This document shows positions 1-10,806 of a stretch of 64,000 bases of DNA, in pieces. The position numbers and the translations under genes were made by a program. Each line of letters starts with the position of its first letter. The stretch's first letter is position 1. The stretch lies in assembly GCA_048213135.1 (NCBI GenBank), contig PS015014.1:148741-212740 (forward strand), written 5' to 3'. This stretch comes from Reclinomonas americana ATCC 50394 (taxonomy: Eukaryota; Jakobida; Jakobea; Jakobida). Under the pieces are notes generated by a model that worked only from the letters and a program-made list of their open reading frames with translations, did not search any database and was not told the origin of the DNA.

Positions 1-97
1 NNNNNNNNNNNNNNNNNNNNNNNNNNNNNNNNNNNNNNNNNNNNNNNNNNNNNNNNNNNNNNNNNNNNNNNNNNNNNNNNNNNNNNNNNNNNNNNNN

Positions 98-381
98 GGA
101 CAACGGCGATTCGTGTACGTGTGTTTCGGGCGCAGTGCCGGCGTTGTCTACGATCGCATCATGTCGCTCAACTTTTACGCACATCGCGGTGAGTCGCCAG
201 AAGCAAGGAAAATCGATGCTGGGTTGTTGACTCTCTGACACAATGCAGGCGTCGTGATTGTCGCACTGCCGTTCGACGAGGGCGAGTTCTTCGCCCCAGG
301 CCCCGTGACAGCCGACGCCAGAGTTCGCGAGCTGGTATCGGCGTACAGGACTCTGACGGAGATTTTTGTGCCGGTGGCGTG
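98..381 (+). CDS. C-terminal part of an unrecognised protein (5' end in gap)
   Basis: The last two exons of a plus-strand gene are visible. Exon one reads in frame from the gap edge to base 188. A GT-AG intron (about 189-248, 60 nt) then joins to an exon ending in TGA at 379-381. The joined residues include VVIVALPFDEGEFFAPG and end in TEIFVPVA. The mix of hydrophobic strands and acidic residues looks like the end of a folded domain, but I do not recognise the family. The CDS ends 36 bp before the convergent AP-5 sigma gene, so the two must share or overlap 3' UTRs. Everything upstream lies in the 1-97 gap. The coding call rests on open frame plus consensus splice sites. Confidence 0.5.
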
Positions 382-417
382 ACGAACGCCAGTGTAATAT
401 TTTCTGAAGTCACACAT

Positions 418-1512
418 TCATTGCTTCTGCGCCACCGCCGACAATGAGCGTGCGAGGGAGGCGGAGCACACCAGCAGCTGGCCCGACGGTAATATGTGCT
501 GCACGGCAGTGGTGATGACTTCCGGCTTGAGCAGGAACTGCAACAACAGACACATTGGAGTGACCGACGGACGCAGACTGCACGTCGGTGTACCACACAC
601 CTCCTTGGGAGTGGAGAACACATTCGCCGACTTGAACACATCGCAGAGCACAAACACAAGCGTCTCCAGCGCATGCGACGCCAGCAGCACACTGTCCTCG
701 TCTCGAATCACCACCGACAACAGGCAACTGCAGCTCTCCGACAGTGAGAGGCCACCAAACACAAAGCACACTACACACAGAAGCATCGCGGCGCAACTTG
801 CCCACGAGTTTCCACTTGCACAAGCGAGGCGGATGCGAGTAGAACTCATCGTCGAGCGCCACCAGTCCCTCATCACTGATGAGCAAGAGAATGAGCTCCT
901 TTCCTTTCTCCTTCTACTTCTCCTTCTCTCACGCAACACATTCTCCATCACAGGCTTGATCGCACTGGGCAGGCCGGCGGCCAAGTACGATCTTCGCTCA
1001 CTCTCCGACATGATCAATGCACCCTCGGCACACTCTCGCCGAAACTCAAAGTCGGCATGCACTCGTCGACACAAGTACTGTGTTCTCTCCTGTGCAAACN
1101 NNNNNNNNNNNNNNNNNNNNNNNNNNNNNNNNNNNNNNNNNNNNNNNNNNNNNNNNNNNNNNNNNNNNNNNNNNNNNNNNNNNNNNNNNNNNNNNNNNNN
1201 NNNNNNNNNNNNNNNNNNNNNNNNNNNNNNNNNNNNNNNNNNNNNNNNNNNNNNNNNNNNNNNNNNNNNNNNNNNNNNNNNNNNNNNNNNNNNNNNNNNN
1301 NNNNNNNNNNNNNNNNNNNNNNNNNNNNNNNNNNNNNNNNNNNNNNNNNNNNNNNNNNNNNNNNNNNNNNNNNNNNNNNNNNNNNNNNNNNNNNNNNNNN
1401 NGAGGAAGAGAGAGACCTTTTTCCGATCATCACTGCTCTCCTCGGAAAAGTGCTCACAGTAGAAGGGTGTGAGTGTAAAGTCAATGCTCTGGATCAGCAG
1501 GCAGTCGGCCAT
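418..1512 (-). CDS. AP5S1: AP-5 adaptor complex sigma subunit (interrupted by a gap)
   Basis: Small subunit of the AP-5 adaptor complex, which acts at late endosomes with SPG11/SPG15. The protein starts MADCLLIQSI, a longin-like first strand, and the first exon probably ends at a gtgagc donor near FTLTPFY. A gap (1100-1401) hides the next part. The C-terminal exons read LLSVVIRDEDSVLLASHALE, then an intron, then FLLKPEVITTAVQHILPSGQ. This parallels the end of human AP5S1 in spacing and motif, including the FLPHGQLL-type block, here ILPSGQLL. The gene is divergent from the RhoGAP-like gene with only 66 bp between start codons. Exon edges around 870-930 and 720-800 are uncertain. The family call rests on remembered similarity of the last 80 or so residues. 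Confidence 0.68.
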   Translation of the reverse strand: MADCLLIQSIDFTLTPFYCEHFSEESSDDRKKVSLFLXXXXXXXXXXXXXXXXXXXXXXXXXXXXXXXXXXXXXXXXXXXXXXXXXXXXXXXXXXXXXXXXXXXXXXXXXXXXXXXXXXXXXXXXXXXXXXXXXXXXXFAQERTQYLCRRVHADFEFRRECAEGALIMSESERRSYLAAGLPSAIKPVMENVLRERRRSRRRKERSSFSCSSVMRDWWRSTMSSTRIRLACASGNSWASCAAMLLCVVCFVFGGLSLSESCSCLLSVVIRDEDSVLLASHALETLVFVLCDVFKSANVFSTPKEVCGTPTCSLRPSVTPMCLLLQFLLKPEVITTAVQHILPSGQLLVCSASLARSLSAVAQKQ

Positions 1513-1578
1513 GTCTCCGCCACTGCAGCTTCTGTGTCAGTTGATTGCAACTCTGTGCTGCCTGACATATTGATTTCA
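1513..1578. promoter_or_regulatory. Very short bidirectional promoter region
   Basis: Only 66 bp separate the AP-5 sigma start codon on the minus strand from the proposed start codon of the RhoGAP-like gene on the plus strand. Both promoters and 5' UTRs must fit here or overlap the neighbouring coding sequence. No TATA-like box is obvious. Divergent starts this close are typical of compact protist genomes. Confidence 0.4.
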
Positions 1579-4068
1579 ATGAGCGAGGGAGGCCGAGAGG
1601 AGGCCCTTGTGCCTCCTTCATTCCCGCCTCCTCCTCCTCCTCCGCGTGCACGTCCCACGCACGCACCTCCGCCTCCGCCTCCACCACGTCGCACGGGACC
1701 TGCACCAGACATGCAGACTCCTCCGCGACAGCCTCCTCCGCCTCCTCCGCGTCGTCGTCCGCCACTCTCCGAGACCACTCTTGTGCCTCTGTCGCCCACA
1801 CCACCACCATTGCCAGAGAGCGACAGTAAGCCACGAGTGGATGCAGCAGCAGCAGATGATGATGATTTGTCGCCACTGGAGGACGCGCGCATTCAGGTGG
1901 TGGTGGCGGTGGCGCAGTCGGTGCCGGCGCCTGCTGTGCCACTGCCGCCACCGCGNNNNNNNNNNNNNNNNNNNNNNNNNNNNNNNNNNNNNNNNNNNNN
2001 NNNNNNNNNNNNNNNNNNNNNNNNNNNNNNNNNNNNNNNNNNNNNNNNNNNNNNNNNNNNNNNNNNNNNNNNNNNNNNNNNNNNNNNNNNNNNNNNNNNN
2101 NNNNNNNNNNNNNNNNNNNNNNNNNNNNNNNNNNNNNNNNNNNNNNNNNNNNNNNNNNNNNNNNNNNNNNNNNNNNNNNNNNNNNNNNNNNNNNNNNNNN
2201 NNNNNNNNNNNNNNNNNNNNNNNNNNNNNNNNNNNNNNNNNNNNNNNNNNNNNNNNNNNNNNNNNNNNNNNNNNNNNNNNNNNNNNNNNNNNNNNNNNNN
2301 NNNNNNNNNNNNNNNNNNNNNNNNNNNNNNNNNNNNNNNNNNNNNNNNNNNNNNNNNNNNNNNNNNNNNNNNNNNNNNNNNNNNNNNNNNNNNNNNNNNN
2401 NNNNNNNNNNNNNNNNNNNNNNNNNNNNNNNNNNNNNNNNNNNNNNNNNNNNNNNNNNNNNNNNNNNNNNNNNNNNNNNNNNNNNNNNNNNNNNNNNNNN
2501 NNNNNNNNNNNNNNNNNNNNNNNNNNNNNNNNNNNNNNNNNNNNNNNNNNNNNNNNNNNNNNNNNNNNNNNNNNNNNNNNNNNNNNNNNNNNNNNNNNNN
2601 NNNNNNNNNNNNNNNNNNNNNNNNNNNNNNNNNNNNNNNNNNNNNNNNNNNNNNNNNNNNNNNNNNNNNNNNNNNNNNNNNNNNNNNNNNNNNNNNNNNN
2701 NNNNNNNNNNNNNNNNNNNNNNNNNNNNNNNNNNNNNNNNNNNNNNNNNNNNNNNNNNNNNNNNNNNNNNNNNNNNNNNNNNNNNNNNNNNNNNNNNNNN
2801 NNACGACCGCGGAGTCACTCGGGAGGAGCATCGAGTGGGCTGGCCACGGCGGCCTCGGTCGGTTTGTGGGGAGCGCAGTCGCAACAGCAGCAGCAACGCC
2901 GTACGGTGCAAGCGGGATTGGCGGCGGCGCAGTCGGTGACGCTCGTCTCTTCGTCGTCGTGGTCGTCGTCACCGTCACCGTCGAGCCCGGCGCCAGCAGC
3001 AGCTGCTGCTCCTTCTCCTCCTGCATCGTCGTCGTCGTCGTCGTCTGCGCCCACGACGGCGTCGTTGTATCGGCTGTTGATGGGCCGCGTGTCGTTGGAT
3101 GCACAGCTCGACCGCGAGTTCAGCCAGTACCGCTCGGAGTTGGCCGTGCCGCGCTTCTGCTGCGCGCTCTGCTCCGAGTTGGTGGATCGCGGTGCGCGTG
3201 TACCTCATTCTTCCGCGCCCGTTTCTGTTCTCATTGCGCTGCGCAGTAATGTACAACAACAAGCTGGGTTGGGCGGCGCAACCCGACGAGGTTGCACTGC
3301 GTGCCTCTCTCAAGGCACTGGAGCAGTACTGCAACAGCGCCGGCCCCGGCCAACTCGTGCTCTGGGCACCCTTCATGCGGGCGCAACGCGACAGCGGTCT
3401 CATCTCGCTCTTCCAGCACTACCTCGTTGCGCTCGTCCTCTTCCCCTCCCTCCGCATTCCGTCGCCATTTGTTTCCACTCAGCACTGTGTGCAGGCCAAT
3501 CTGCCGAAACCGCTCCTCGGCCAGTTCAATGAGAGCGAGTGGCGTGCGGCGACCAGCGGAGATCGTCTGCGCGAGTTCCTCGAGGACAGCCTGCCTGCCT
3601 CCTCATTAGCGCTGTTGTGTGTCATTGCACACTTGGCGGCCATGGTGGAGGCCGTGAATCGGAGGAGAAGGCGTGAGGAGGTGGCGGAGGGCTCGGGAGT
3701 GGCGGCCGTGGCCAATTGGTGCGGAAATCGAAATGTTTGACTTTTTTTGTTGTCGTCTGTCTCCTCATGCGTCGTGCACGTGCAGCCTTGGCACGCATTT
3801 GTTCCACACCATGAAGGATTCGTCGGCGAGTTCAGCGTCCCGCGCAGTGCGCTTCACGCGAGTTCTACTCGAACGGCTGCCAGCCGTGTTGCCGACTGCC
3901 TACGACATTGTGGTGATGCGCCGCATGCCCTCGCATCACATTTCGGTGTTGCAATCGTCAACACATCCGTCTGCGTCCGCATCGTCTGTCGCCGACGCAC
4001 CAGCGTCGCGCATTTCATCTGCCGAATCCTTCATACAGGGTCGCGAGCCACCAGCACCACTGCTTTAA
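1579..4068 (+). CDS. Proline-rich protein with a C-terminal RhoGAP-like domain
   Basis: Starts MSEGGREEALVPPSFP and continues into a long proline-rich, disordered region with many PPPPPP runs, interrupted by a large gap (1956-2802). After a Ser/Ala-rich stretch comes a RhoGAP-like fold across about 3100-3870. VPRFCCALCSELVDR matches the first helix, LISLFQHYL joined over an intron to QANLPKPLLG matches the core LPxPLL motif, and LPASSLALLCVIAHLAAMV matches the later helices. An intron of about 63 nt leads to VANCLGTHLF, equivalent to the AVVLGPxLL motif. The arginine finger expected in a GIFRxSG motif is missing: the equivalent position reads LGWAAQP. The domain may therefore bind Rho-type GTPases without activating hydrolysis, as in OCRL. 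It ends LLERLPAVLPTAYDIVVM followed by a Ser-rich tail. Confidence 0.6.
1956..2802. other. Assembly gap inside the RhoGAP-like gene
   Basis: A run of 847 N bases falls within the proline/serine-rich N-terminal half of the RhoGAP-like gene. Flanking frames are open on both sides, so exons and introns of the same gene probably fill it. Confidence 0.9.
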
Positions 4069-4109
4069 TCCACCATGTCTCCACTAATGTATGCTCATCT
4101 TCCCGACAT

Positions 4110-6769
4110 TCAAAAGTCGATCACTGTCAAAGATTAGCGTGGATTTGAGTACTCGGTTGCAGAATGCGTGCGGAATGGGAACTCACCAGCAATCGGCCAC
4201 ATGTACTTGTTGGTGTCGTTGACCACAAAGTACTTCTTCTTGTCGACCCACTCGATTGTGTCACCTGTGCACGGCAGTACCGATTGAGCACCAACACACC
4301 ACAGTGCCACGGTTATGCATACGCACTCTCCAGCAAGCACTCAAACACGATCATGCGGTGCTCCTTGTCGGTGTATCCGATGCTGACCGAAGCGTTCAGC
4401 GCAAAGTAATCGCTGCGGCAACGATTTACATTGTGAGCGCGGGGGAGTGTGCGGCTGGCATGCAGACAAAAGGTGGCAATGCGCACCCCTCGCCGTACGC
4501 CTTGCGCCTGCGCTTCTCAGAGTTGAAGCCTCCACTCAAGATCAGTGGCACAACCTGGCCTTTGGTTCCGTGGAATGCCAGCTGCTGGATAATCGGTCCT
4601 GCACGAATGAAACTCCAGCGTGTCAGGTCTCGTCGATTCTGCCACAATCTCCCTCTCTCACACACACACAGCGAGCGACTCACGTCCACCCACGGCGGCG
4701 CGCATCTCCGCCACGACCTCGTCGTGACGCTGGCGCGTCGAGGTGCTCCACACGACCATGGTGATTGCACGAATGTTCCGCGGCTTGCCGTTGATCCAGT
4801 CGGGATCCGCCAACCACCGGTTACGAATGCCCATCTCGACTTCAGGCAGGCACACGTCAGGTCGCTCTGCCGCGCGTACTCCCTGCGCCTCGAGTTCCGC
4901 TGCAATCGCATCCAGGTCTGCCCTCCCACACGCAGCGTGTCAGTATCGCACCTGCACTGCTGAACGAAAAGTCGACTCACCAAAGCGCACCACTTTCCGC
5001 ACTTCTTCCGCAAAGTCCAGCGCGGCCTGTCGCAACCCCGGCGCGTGTGAGGACAATGAGCGAGGCAACCGGCAGCACGATGGTAAACTCACCTCCATTA
5101 CGCCCCCGTCCACTGCGGTGACTGAAACACACTTGCCGCAAATGTATTCGGGCAGACCTTCCGTGCTGAGCTTTTCACGGTAGAGCGCAATTCCTGCCTC
5201 TCGCGATTGCTGTTGACACGACAGTGTGAGCATTGTTTTTGCACGACCCCACTGCAGACAACGCGAGTGCACGCACCGCATTGAGACGCACACGACGCAC
5301 AGCTCGCACACCACCCTCCAGCTCGAGCACTGTACGGAAGGGAGAAAAGTCAGCGTCGACCGACGCCCCAAACCCCGACTGTGCCCACGCAACAGTAAGC
5401 GTAGTTTCCGTCGTGCAGCTCGCCGCAGTTCTTGCGGAACGTAATGGACGGATACGTCCGGAGCCTGCAGTCGCATCCAGTCAGCGAACGAAGAAGAGGA
5501 AGAACCAACAGCAACGCACGATTGGAACTCGGCATCCGACTGCAGCGTCGCGGGACTGACTCGGTAGTGGGGTGGACCGAAGAGAGTCGGTGGACCAGCA
5601 TCGTCGAACTCGTCGTGTTCCACGGCTCGACTGTGGCTGCTCGATCTGCGATCGTCGGAGCTGAAGCGGTTGCCGACCGAAGAGGCGGCCGAGCTGCCGG
5701 CAACCGACAGTCGACCGGCGGCCGATGGCGCCTGCTACCACACCGAGTGAGTGGTCTCGATGGAAACAACACCATCTCCTCCCGCATCTCTCTCACCTCG
5801 GCTGCAACGTCGAATAGACTGGTGGCCACCGAGGACCCAGCGTAGCGACCGGTGGAGGCCGGGTGAGGTGGCGCGACAACGAATCCCTGGTGCATGTTTG
5901 CATGCGTGGCCACCAGCAGCGGCGGCTGTGGCGGCGGTGGCACCATTCCATGGTGCACGTAATGACCTGTTGCGACACTGTACGTGCGCATGTGTGCATG
6001 AGTCTCGAGCGGAGGCAGCGACGGTTCCGAACGGTGCGAATGGAGCACGGGCTGATAAGAAGGAGGGGGGTGGTGGTGGTGGTGGTGCGCAGCCGGTGGC
6101 GAAGGCTGTGCGGCGCGTGGCTTGGGCGGCGGCCGTGACTCGACCATTGCTTGCACCGTGGCCCGCACATCTCGCGGTTCGTGCTCCCGATCGCGGGCGT
6201 CGTACGCGCAAATCGCATCATTGAGAGCCGTGTACAGCTGCGACGCCGAGGCCTCGCGTGGAGGCGACCGGCAGCCTGTGTATTTGAGCACGCCTTTCAG
6301 CGCCCGCAACAGAGAGAGAGAGAGCAGAGAGAGGGGCATGCGCAGACACACGCAACGAAGAGGCTCCCAGGCGGCACGAGTGCACCGTGTCTGTGACCAC
6401 CACTTGAAGAACATGGTGTAGGCCAGCACCAGCTTGCCCTGGTCCTCTTGGCTGAGCATCGCGCGCTCTTTGCAGATGCCACGCAACAGCTCAACCGTGA
6501 CCTTTTCCTCGTGCCACAGTCGGACGTCGTCCGCCGATGGACGCGAGTGGTCACGCATGTATGCTTCCACTGTGTGTGATGAGAGGGAAGAGGGTGTGTG
6601 TTGTGAGCGCGAACGCATTGGTGTGTGTGTGAGAGAGAGAGAGGATGAGAGCGCAACATGTGCTCTGCATTTGGTCGATGACATCGCTGCAGAGGTCGGG
6701 AATCCCCATGTTCATGAATTCCCGGGTGTTGTTCACCAGCCGGTGGAGCCGCACCGAGTCGTCGGCCAT
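4110..6769 (-). CDS. Unrecognised multi-exon protein, His/Pro-rich middle
   Basis: Minus-strand gene starting MADDSVRLHRLVNNTREFMN and spliced through about nine short introns. The N-terminal part is helical (VRLWHEEKVTVELLRGICKE, QLYTALNDAICAYDARD). The middle has a HHHHHHPPP run and low complexity. The C-terminal 200 residues look globular: RWLADPDWINGKPRNIRAI, FHGTKGQVVPLILSGGFN, ASVSIGYTDKEHRMIVFE and DTIEWVDKKKYFVVNDTNKY, each on its own exon. The last intron (about 63 nt, with a ctaat branch-like site) most likely joins to an exon ending TGA at 4110-4112. An alternative is an in-frame TAA just inside that intron at 4134. The exon structure between 5220 and 5450 is unclear because two frames are open. 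I do not recognise the family. The gene is convergent with the RhoGAP-like gene 41 bp away. Confidence 0.5.
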
Positions 6770-6973
6770 CTCTCTCTTTCTCTTTCTTTCGTTCGCAAGT
6801 CGTCGTGTCCTTCTTGTCCGCCGGGTTTCGTGTTTAGTTGTCTGATTTAAGGAAATCCTTCGCGAGCGTCCATGATGGTCGTGGCGTGTGCACTGCATGC
6901 ATGCGGGATTCGTCTCTGTAGCGCTAGCGAACAACCATCTCATCCTTCACTTGGTCTTTTTCCTCTTCATGAT

Positions 6974-8656
6974 CTAAATGGTCTCCGTGCTGCACTCGGC
7001 CACCACTGGCATGGACTGCGATGAAGCACGTGGGGTGAGCATGCGATGACGTTCGTCTCTTTGTCCTCGTCGCGCTGTGCAACGCAACAACAAGTGTCCG
7101 TGTCTCCGGTCGCAGCATGCGCAGCCAGGTAAAGACAATGTCGTCGGGCGCAAAAACTTGAGCCATCCACTGCACAGTCGCGATCGGGGAGGAGGAGCGG
7201 CAGTCAGAGACACACTGACACCAATGTGGCGAGGGAGCTCGGGTCGGCAACGAAACCTCTTCGTGGCTGATCTTGCCGTCTTTGTTCGTATCCAGCTGCG
7301 GAAAAAGTCAAGCACGTGAGAGAGCGCAGCGGTTCGCGTGCGGGTGGCGGAGAGCCTGCAGTCACGCACTCGATGGAACAGGCGGTCGACGACCTCTCTG
7401 ATGGACTCCTCCAGAGCACGTTCTCGCATCTGCACGCGTGAACAAATCAATGTTTGTCGATCGACATTGGAAGCGGTGATACATGTCAAAGCAAACCTTC
7501 ACGACTTCGCGTGGCGACAAAGTTCCGAGCAGCAGCTCGTCCATGGAGTCGTGGACATCGGCCCAGCCGACAGCCTGCAACGTGCAACCGGTCAGCCTCA
7601 TCGACATCACAGAAAAGTTACTCTTCGATTTTCATGCCTGCTGTTTTCCCATCAAGAGCGACGCCGCTGCGACCTGTGCACGACGCGCGTTGAGAGTCTG
7701 TCGCATACGCGCAGTACGCTTCTGTATCTCTCGACTCTACCTCGCCAGCGACATATGCTCGGATGATGTTGTAGGCCTCTTTCTGCACGTGTGAAAGACA
7801 TGAGTTGTCGCGAGCATTCTCGTTTCTTCAAGGCTGTCGTACCTGCGTGATCACGCCATCGTGATTGACATCAAAGATCCTGTTGGTATAGAGCCATGTC
7901 AGTCGCCATCACACACGTGGCATCGTGTTGCTGCTGCTGCGACGATGTGCACACCGAAAGGTAATCTCCAGTTTCTCCTCCATTGTTCCATGACCGACCG
8001 TCACCGCCTGACACGCGAGGAATTCATCCAGGTCCAGCGCCCCGCTGCGAATCGCATCAGGTTATCCCGATGCACTGCAGAGATCCCTCCTATCGTGGTG
8101 GACGCACCTGTGATCAATGTCGATGGCGTCAAACAGCCGCTCAAAAATGCACTGCAATGAATATGGTCAGCGTGTCGTCGCCGTCGATGTTCGTCTGCAC
8201 ACACATGAATCATATGCACATACCACTGTGTCATGCGTGCAGTACGGCAGCAACTTTAGTGCCTCCAGGTACTGAGCCTTGGCAATCAGCAATTCACCCG
8301 TCGCTGGAGAGGGCGTTGCAAGTTCCGCAAAAGCGTGCTTCTGTTGAAATGATGATAATGATGATGATGACGATGATGGTGTTGAGGATCAGCTCTTCAC
8401 GCGATCACAACAACACGCACACAACGCACCTGCTCCTCAAGCTCTCGGGCTTCGGAAGAGAACACGAGGCAGCGCAAATTCGGTCAGCACACCGATCGCG
8501 ATCCACGCGGACGCACACACACATACACACACNNNNNNNNNNNNNNNNNNNNATCCTAACTCGTGCACAGAAGGCGCATTATTGTTCCTCACCGAAGAAT
8601 TTCGACTGCACAGTTTCGCGATCAATGTGGTGCCCTTTGCCGGCGTGGTTGCCCAT
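6974..8656 (-). CDS. EF-hand calcium-binding protein (calcineurin B / NCS type)
   Basis: Calcium sensor of the calcineurin-B / neuronal calcium sensor / CBL superfamily. It starts MGNHAGKGHHID, so Gly2 could be myristoylated as in recoverin, although residue 6 is not Ser/Thr. Many tiny exons carry three canonical 12-residue calcium loops: DIDHSGALDLDE (split by an intron between Ser and Gly), DVNHDGVITQKE and DTNKDGKISHEE. The second is preceded by EKLEITFRIF, the classic linker helix of this family. A 20-N gap (8533-8552) lies in the first intron. The 3' end is uncertain: more than one frame is open after WMAQVFAPDDIVFTWLRML, giving a stop near 6974 or 6924. The gene is divergent from the RING-H2 gene, whose protein also starts MGN. 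Confidence 0.72.
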
Positions 8657-8876
8657 CGATTATGTCTCCCTCTGTAGTGACACACACTCTCTCTCGCTCC
8701 CTTTCTCCGTCACTTGTGCTTCCGACCGCGTATTACGAATTCTCTCGCACAATCAAAGAAATGGACAAGTTCGATTTGTCCCAAATTTCGGTTCGATATC
8801 TCGGTTTTTTCCAGTTCTCCGCCTATTTCTTCGTTTACGATCGGTGGGCGCGCGCAGAGACTGCCAAGGTTCACAG
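8657..8876. promoter_or_regulatory. Bidirectional promoter between EF-hand and RING-H2 genes
   Basis: These 220 bp separate two divergent start codons. The sequence holds a CT-rich stretch (8680-8710) and the AT-rich segment 8730-8830, but no coding frame, tRNA or clear TATA box. It should contain both promoters and both 5' UTRs. Confidence 0.4.
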
Positions 8877-10675
8877 ATGGGCAACACACTTCCACTCGCC
8901 GCCGACAAGGGCGCACAGGATCAGCACGGTGAAGTCACATTCTCTCGACTCGACGATCGCATTGCAGTTGTTCCTGAGGTGTGTTTCGGGGTGTTGCTCG
9001 CTCTCTCCCTCGCTCCCTCCCTCTCTTTTCTCACCATCGCACGCATGTCTGTGGCGCAGTTCGACGAGGGTCTCTTGGAGGTGGATGTGGAGGGCAGCAA
9101 TGGTGTTCCGCTGCAAGAGCTGAACCGCCAGCGCCACGGCCATCGGCAACGATCGCAGCTGTCGGCACTGCCGACACCATCGGCGCGGCCGCTTCTGCTC
9201 CACAGTGAATCGGTGGATTCACCGGCGGGGGGAGAGGCAGCAGCCGAGGTGGGGTACGCCGGGGAGGGCGAAGACGGGCCAGAGACCGAGTCGTTGCGAG
9301 AGCAACATCTGCAGCTGGCGGGCGCCGAACCCGCGGCCATGAGTCCGGGATTCCTGCGTGTCGCTGGTCGTCTGCCTCCGAGCTCCATGCCAGCGCCGGC
9401 GCCCAAGCGAACGCGACCAGTGATGACCGAGTTGATCGATGTCATGGACACGAGTCACGATGAGGAGATTGCTCGCCGCCTGCAGATGCAAATGGAGGCC
9501 GAGGGCGACAGTGCGGTCGATGGTGCGCGTGACTTTTGTCGGTTCCACATTTTGTTGTTGTCGTCGTGAGCCTCACATGCATCGTTTGCACATGTACAGC
9601 TGCACTGGCGGAAGCCACACGACGCCACGAGCAAGAGCTTGCCGACGAAGAGATGGCACGCCAACTGTTTGCCATGGAACAGCAGCGAGTTGCGTTTACT
9701 CTCCCTCCCTCTCTCTTCCCCTCTTTGTGGCTGATCTTGTTTTTTTTTTTTTTTTGCTTCTGCAGCTGGCTCGTCGTCACGTACCACCCTCCGGTATCGT
9801 CCCTCCCTCGCCCTCGATGGCCAGCGGTCCCGTGCGCTCCGTGCTGCGTCGAAGCACTGCGCAGAGTGCGGCGGGTCGCGAGCGACGTGTCGCAGTGGCA
9901 TTCGACGTCAGTGTCGACAGCCCGTCGTCCACCACCTTCTCGTCGCCCGCCAGCGCCGCCGCCGACGCCGAAGCCTTCGGCAACGAACTGGATCTCACGC
10001 CGCTGTCGCCCTCCACTCCCAACTACGGTCCTTCTCGTCGGCGGATGCAGCAGCAGTTGTCGCGCACGCAGTACCACCAATCAACCGGCTCTGTGATGGA
10101 GCAGATGTATGGCGGTGCGCCAGTGGCGAGCCCCAGCCAGTACGCCGCACAGCCGGAGGAGCTGCGAGTCAGCATCGCTGCATTGGACATTTTCCCCACA
10201 TTCGAGTACGAGTCGCCGGCGAACGGGCCGCGCGACGAGTGCATGTGCTCCATTTGCCAGTGCGATTTTGAGGCGGGCGAAAAGCTGCGCGTGTTGCCCT
10301 GCCTGCATCGCTTCCACGTCGGATGTGTGGACGATTGGATGCGTCGCGGTCATTTCACGTGCCCCATGTGCAAGTACGAGTTGTTGCAGCATGTGCCCAA
10401 GTTGCGTCTCCCCCTTCCCCTCCCTCTCTCCTCCCTCTCACACACTGCAGCTCGCTCACACGTCGCCCCCCAACAGGAGCATGCAACAACGTGCGGGATC
10501 TGGCCCTGTTCCCGCTCAGCAGCAGTCGTCCCATGGCCATCGCAGCCACCGCAGTGGCAGCTCGCGATCGGGATCGAGCCGACGCCACTCGCATCGCCAT
10601 GAACGGGAGCACAGACACGGAAGTGATAGAGCTACTGCCGCTGCCGTTGACATGCATCGCTTGCGGCAGCCATAG
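8877..10675 (+). CDS. RING-H2 E3 ubiquitin ligase, possible N-myristoylation
   Basis: Probable E3 ubiquitin ligase. It starts MGNTLPLAADKG and has a long low-complexity region, with a helical segment containing DEEIARRLQMQME and later DEEMARQLFAMEQQ. This repeated ARxL motif resembles those in ubiquitin-pathway proteins. Near the C-terminus (10240-10385) is a RING-H2 finger with all eight metal ligands: CSIC, then LPCLHRFHVGC, then CPMC. An intron of about 63 nt follows KYELLQH, and the last exon encodes a Ser/His/Arg-rich tail ending LRQP before the stop at 10673-10675. Introns lie near 8979, 9522, 9691 and 10395. Substrate is unknown. Disordered N-terminus plus C-terminal RING-H2 is the layout of the RNF6/12/Arkadia-like class. 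Confidence 0.8.
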
Positions 10676-10806
10676 AAAAAGAAGAAAATAATACATGACA
10701 GTGGTGGATTTTGCCGGATATCTCTGAAATGCACCACACACAAAAACCCGGACAACACGACCACAGTCGTGGTTGGATTCGAACCAAAAGCACAACACAG
10801 TCCGCC

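Noticed and set aside
10770-10800. A tRNA-like B box on the minus strand (ggttcgaatcc)
   Set aside because: Only the T-loop motif is present. No matching acceptor stem, D-arm or anticodon stem can be folded in the 75 bp around it.
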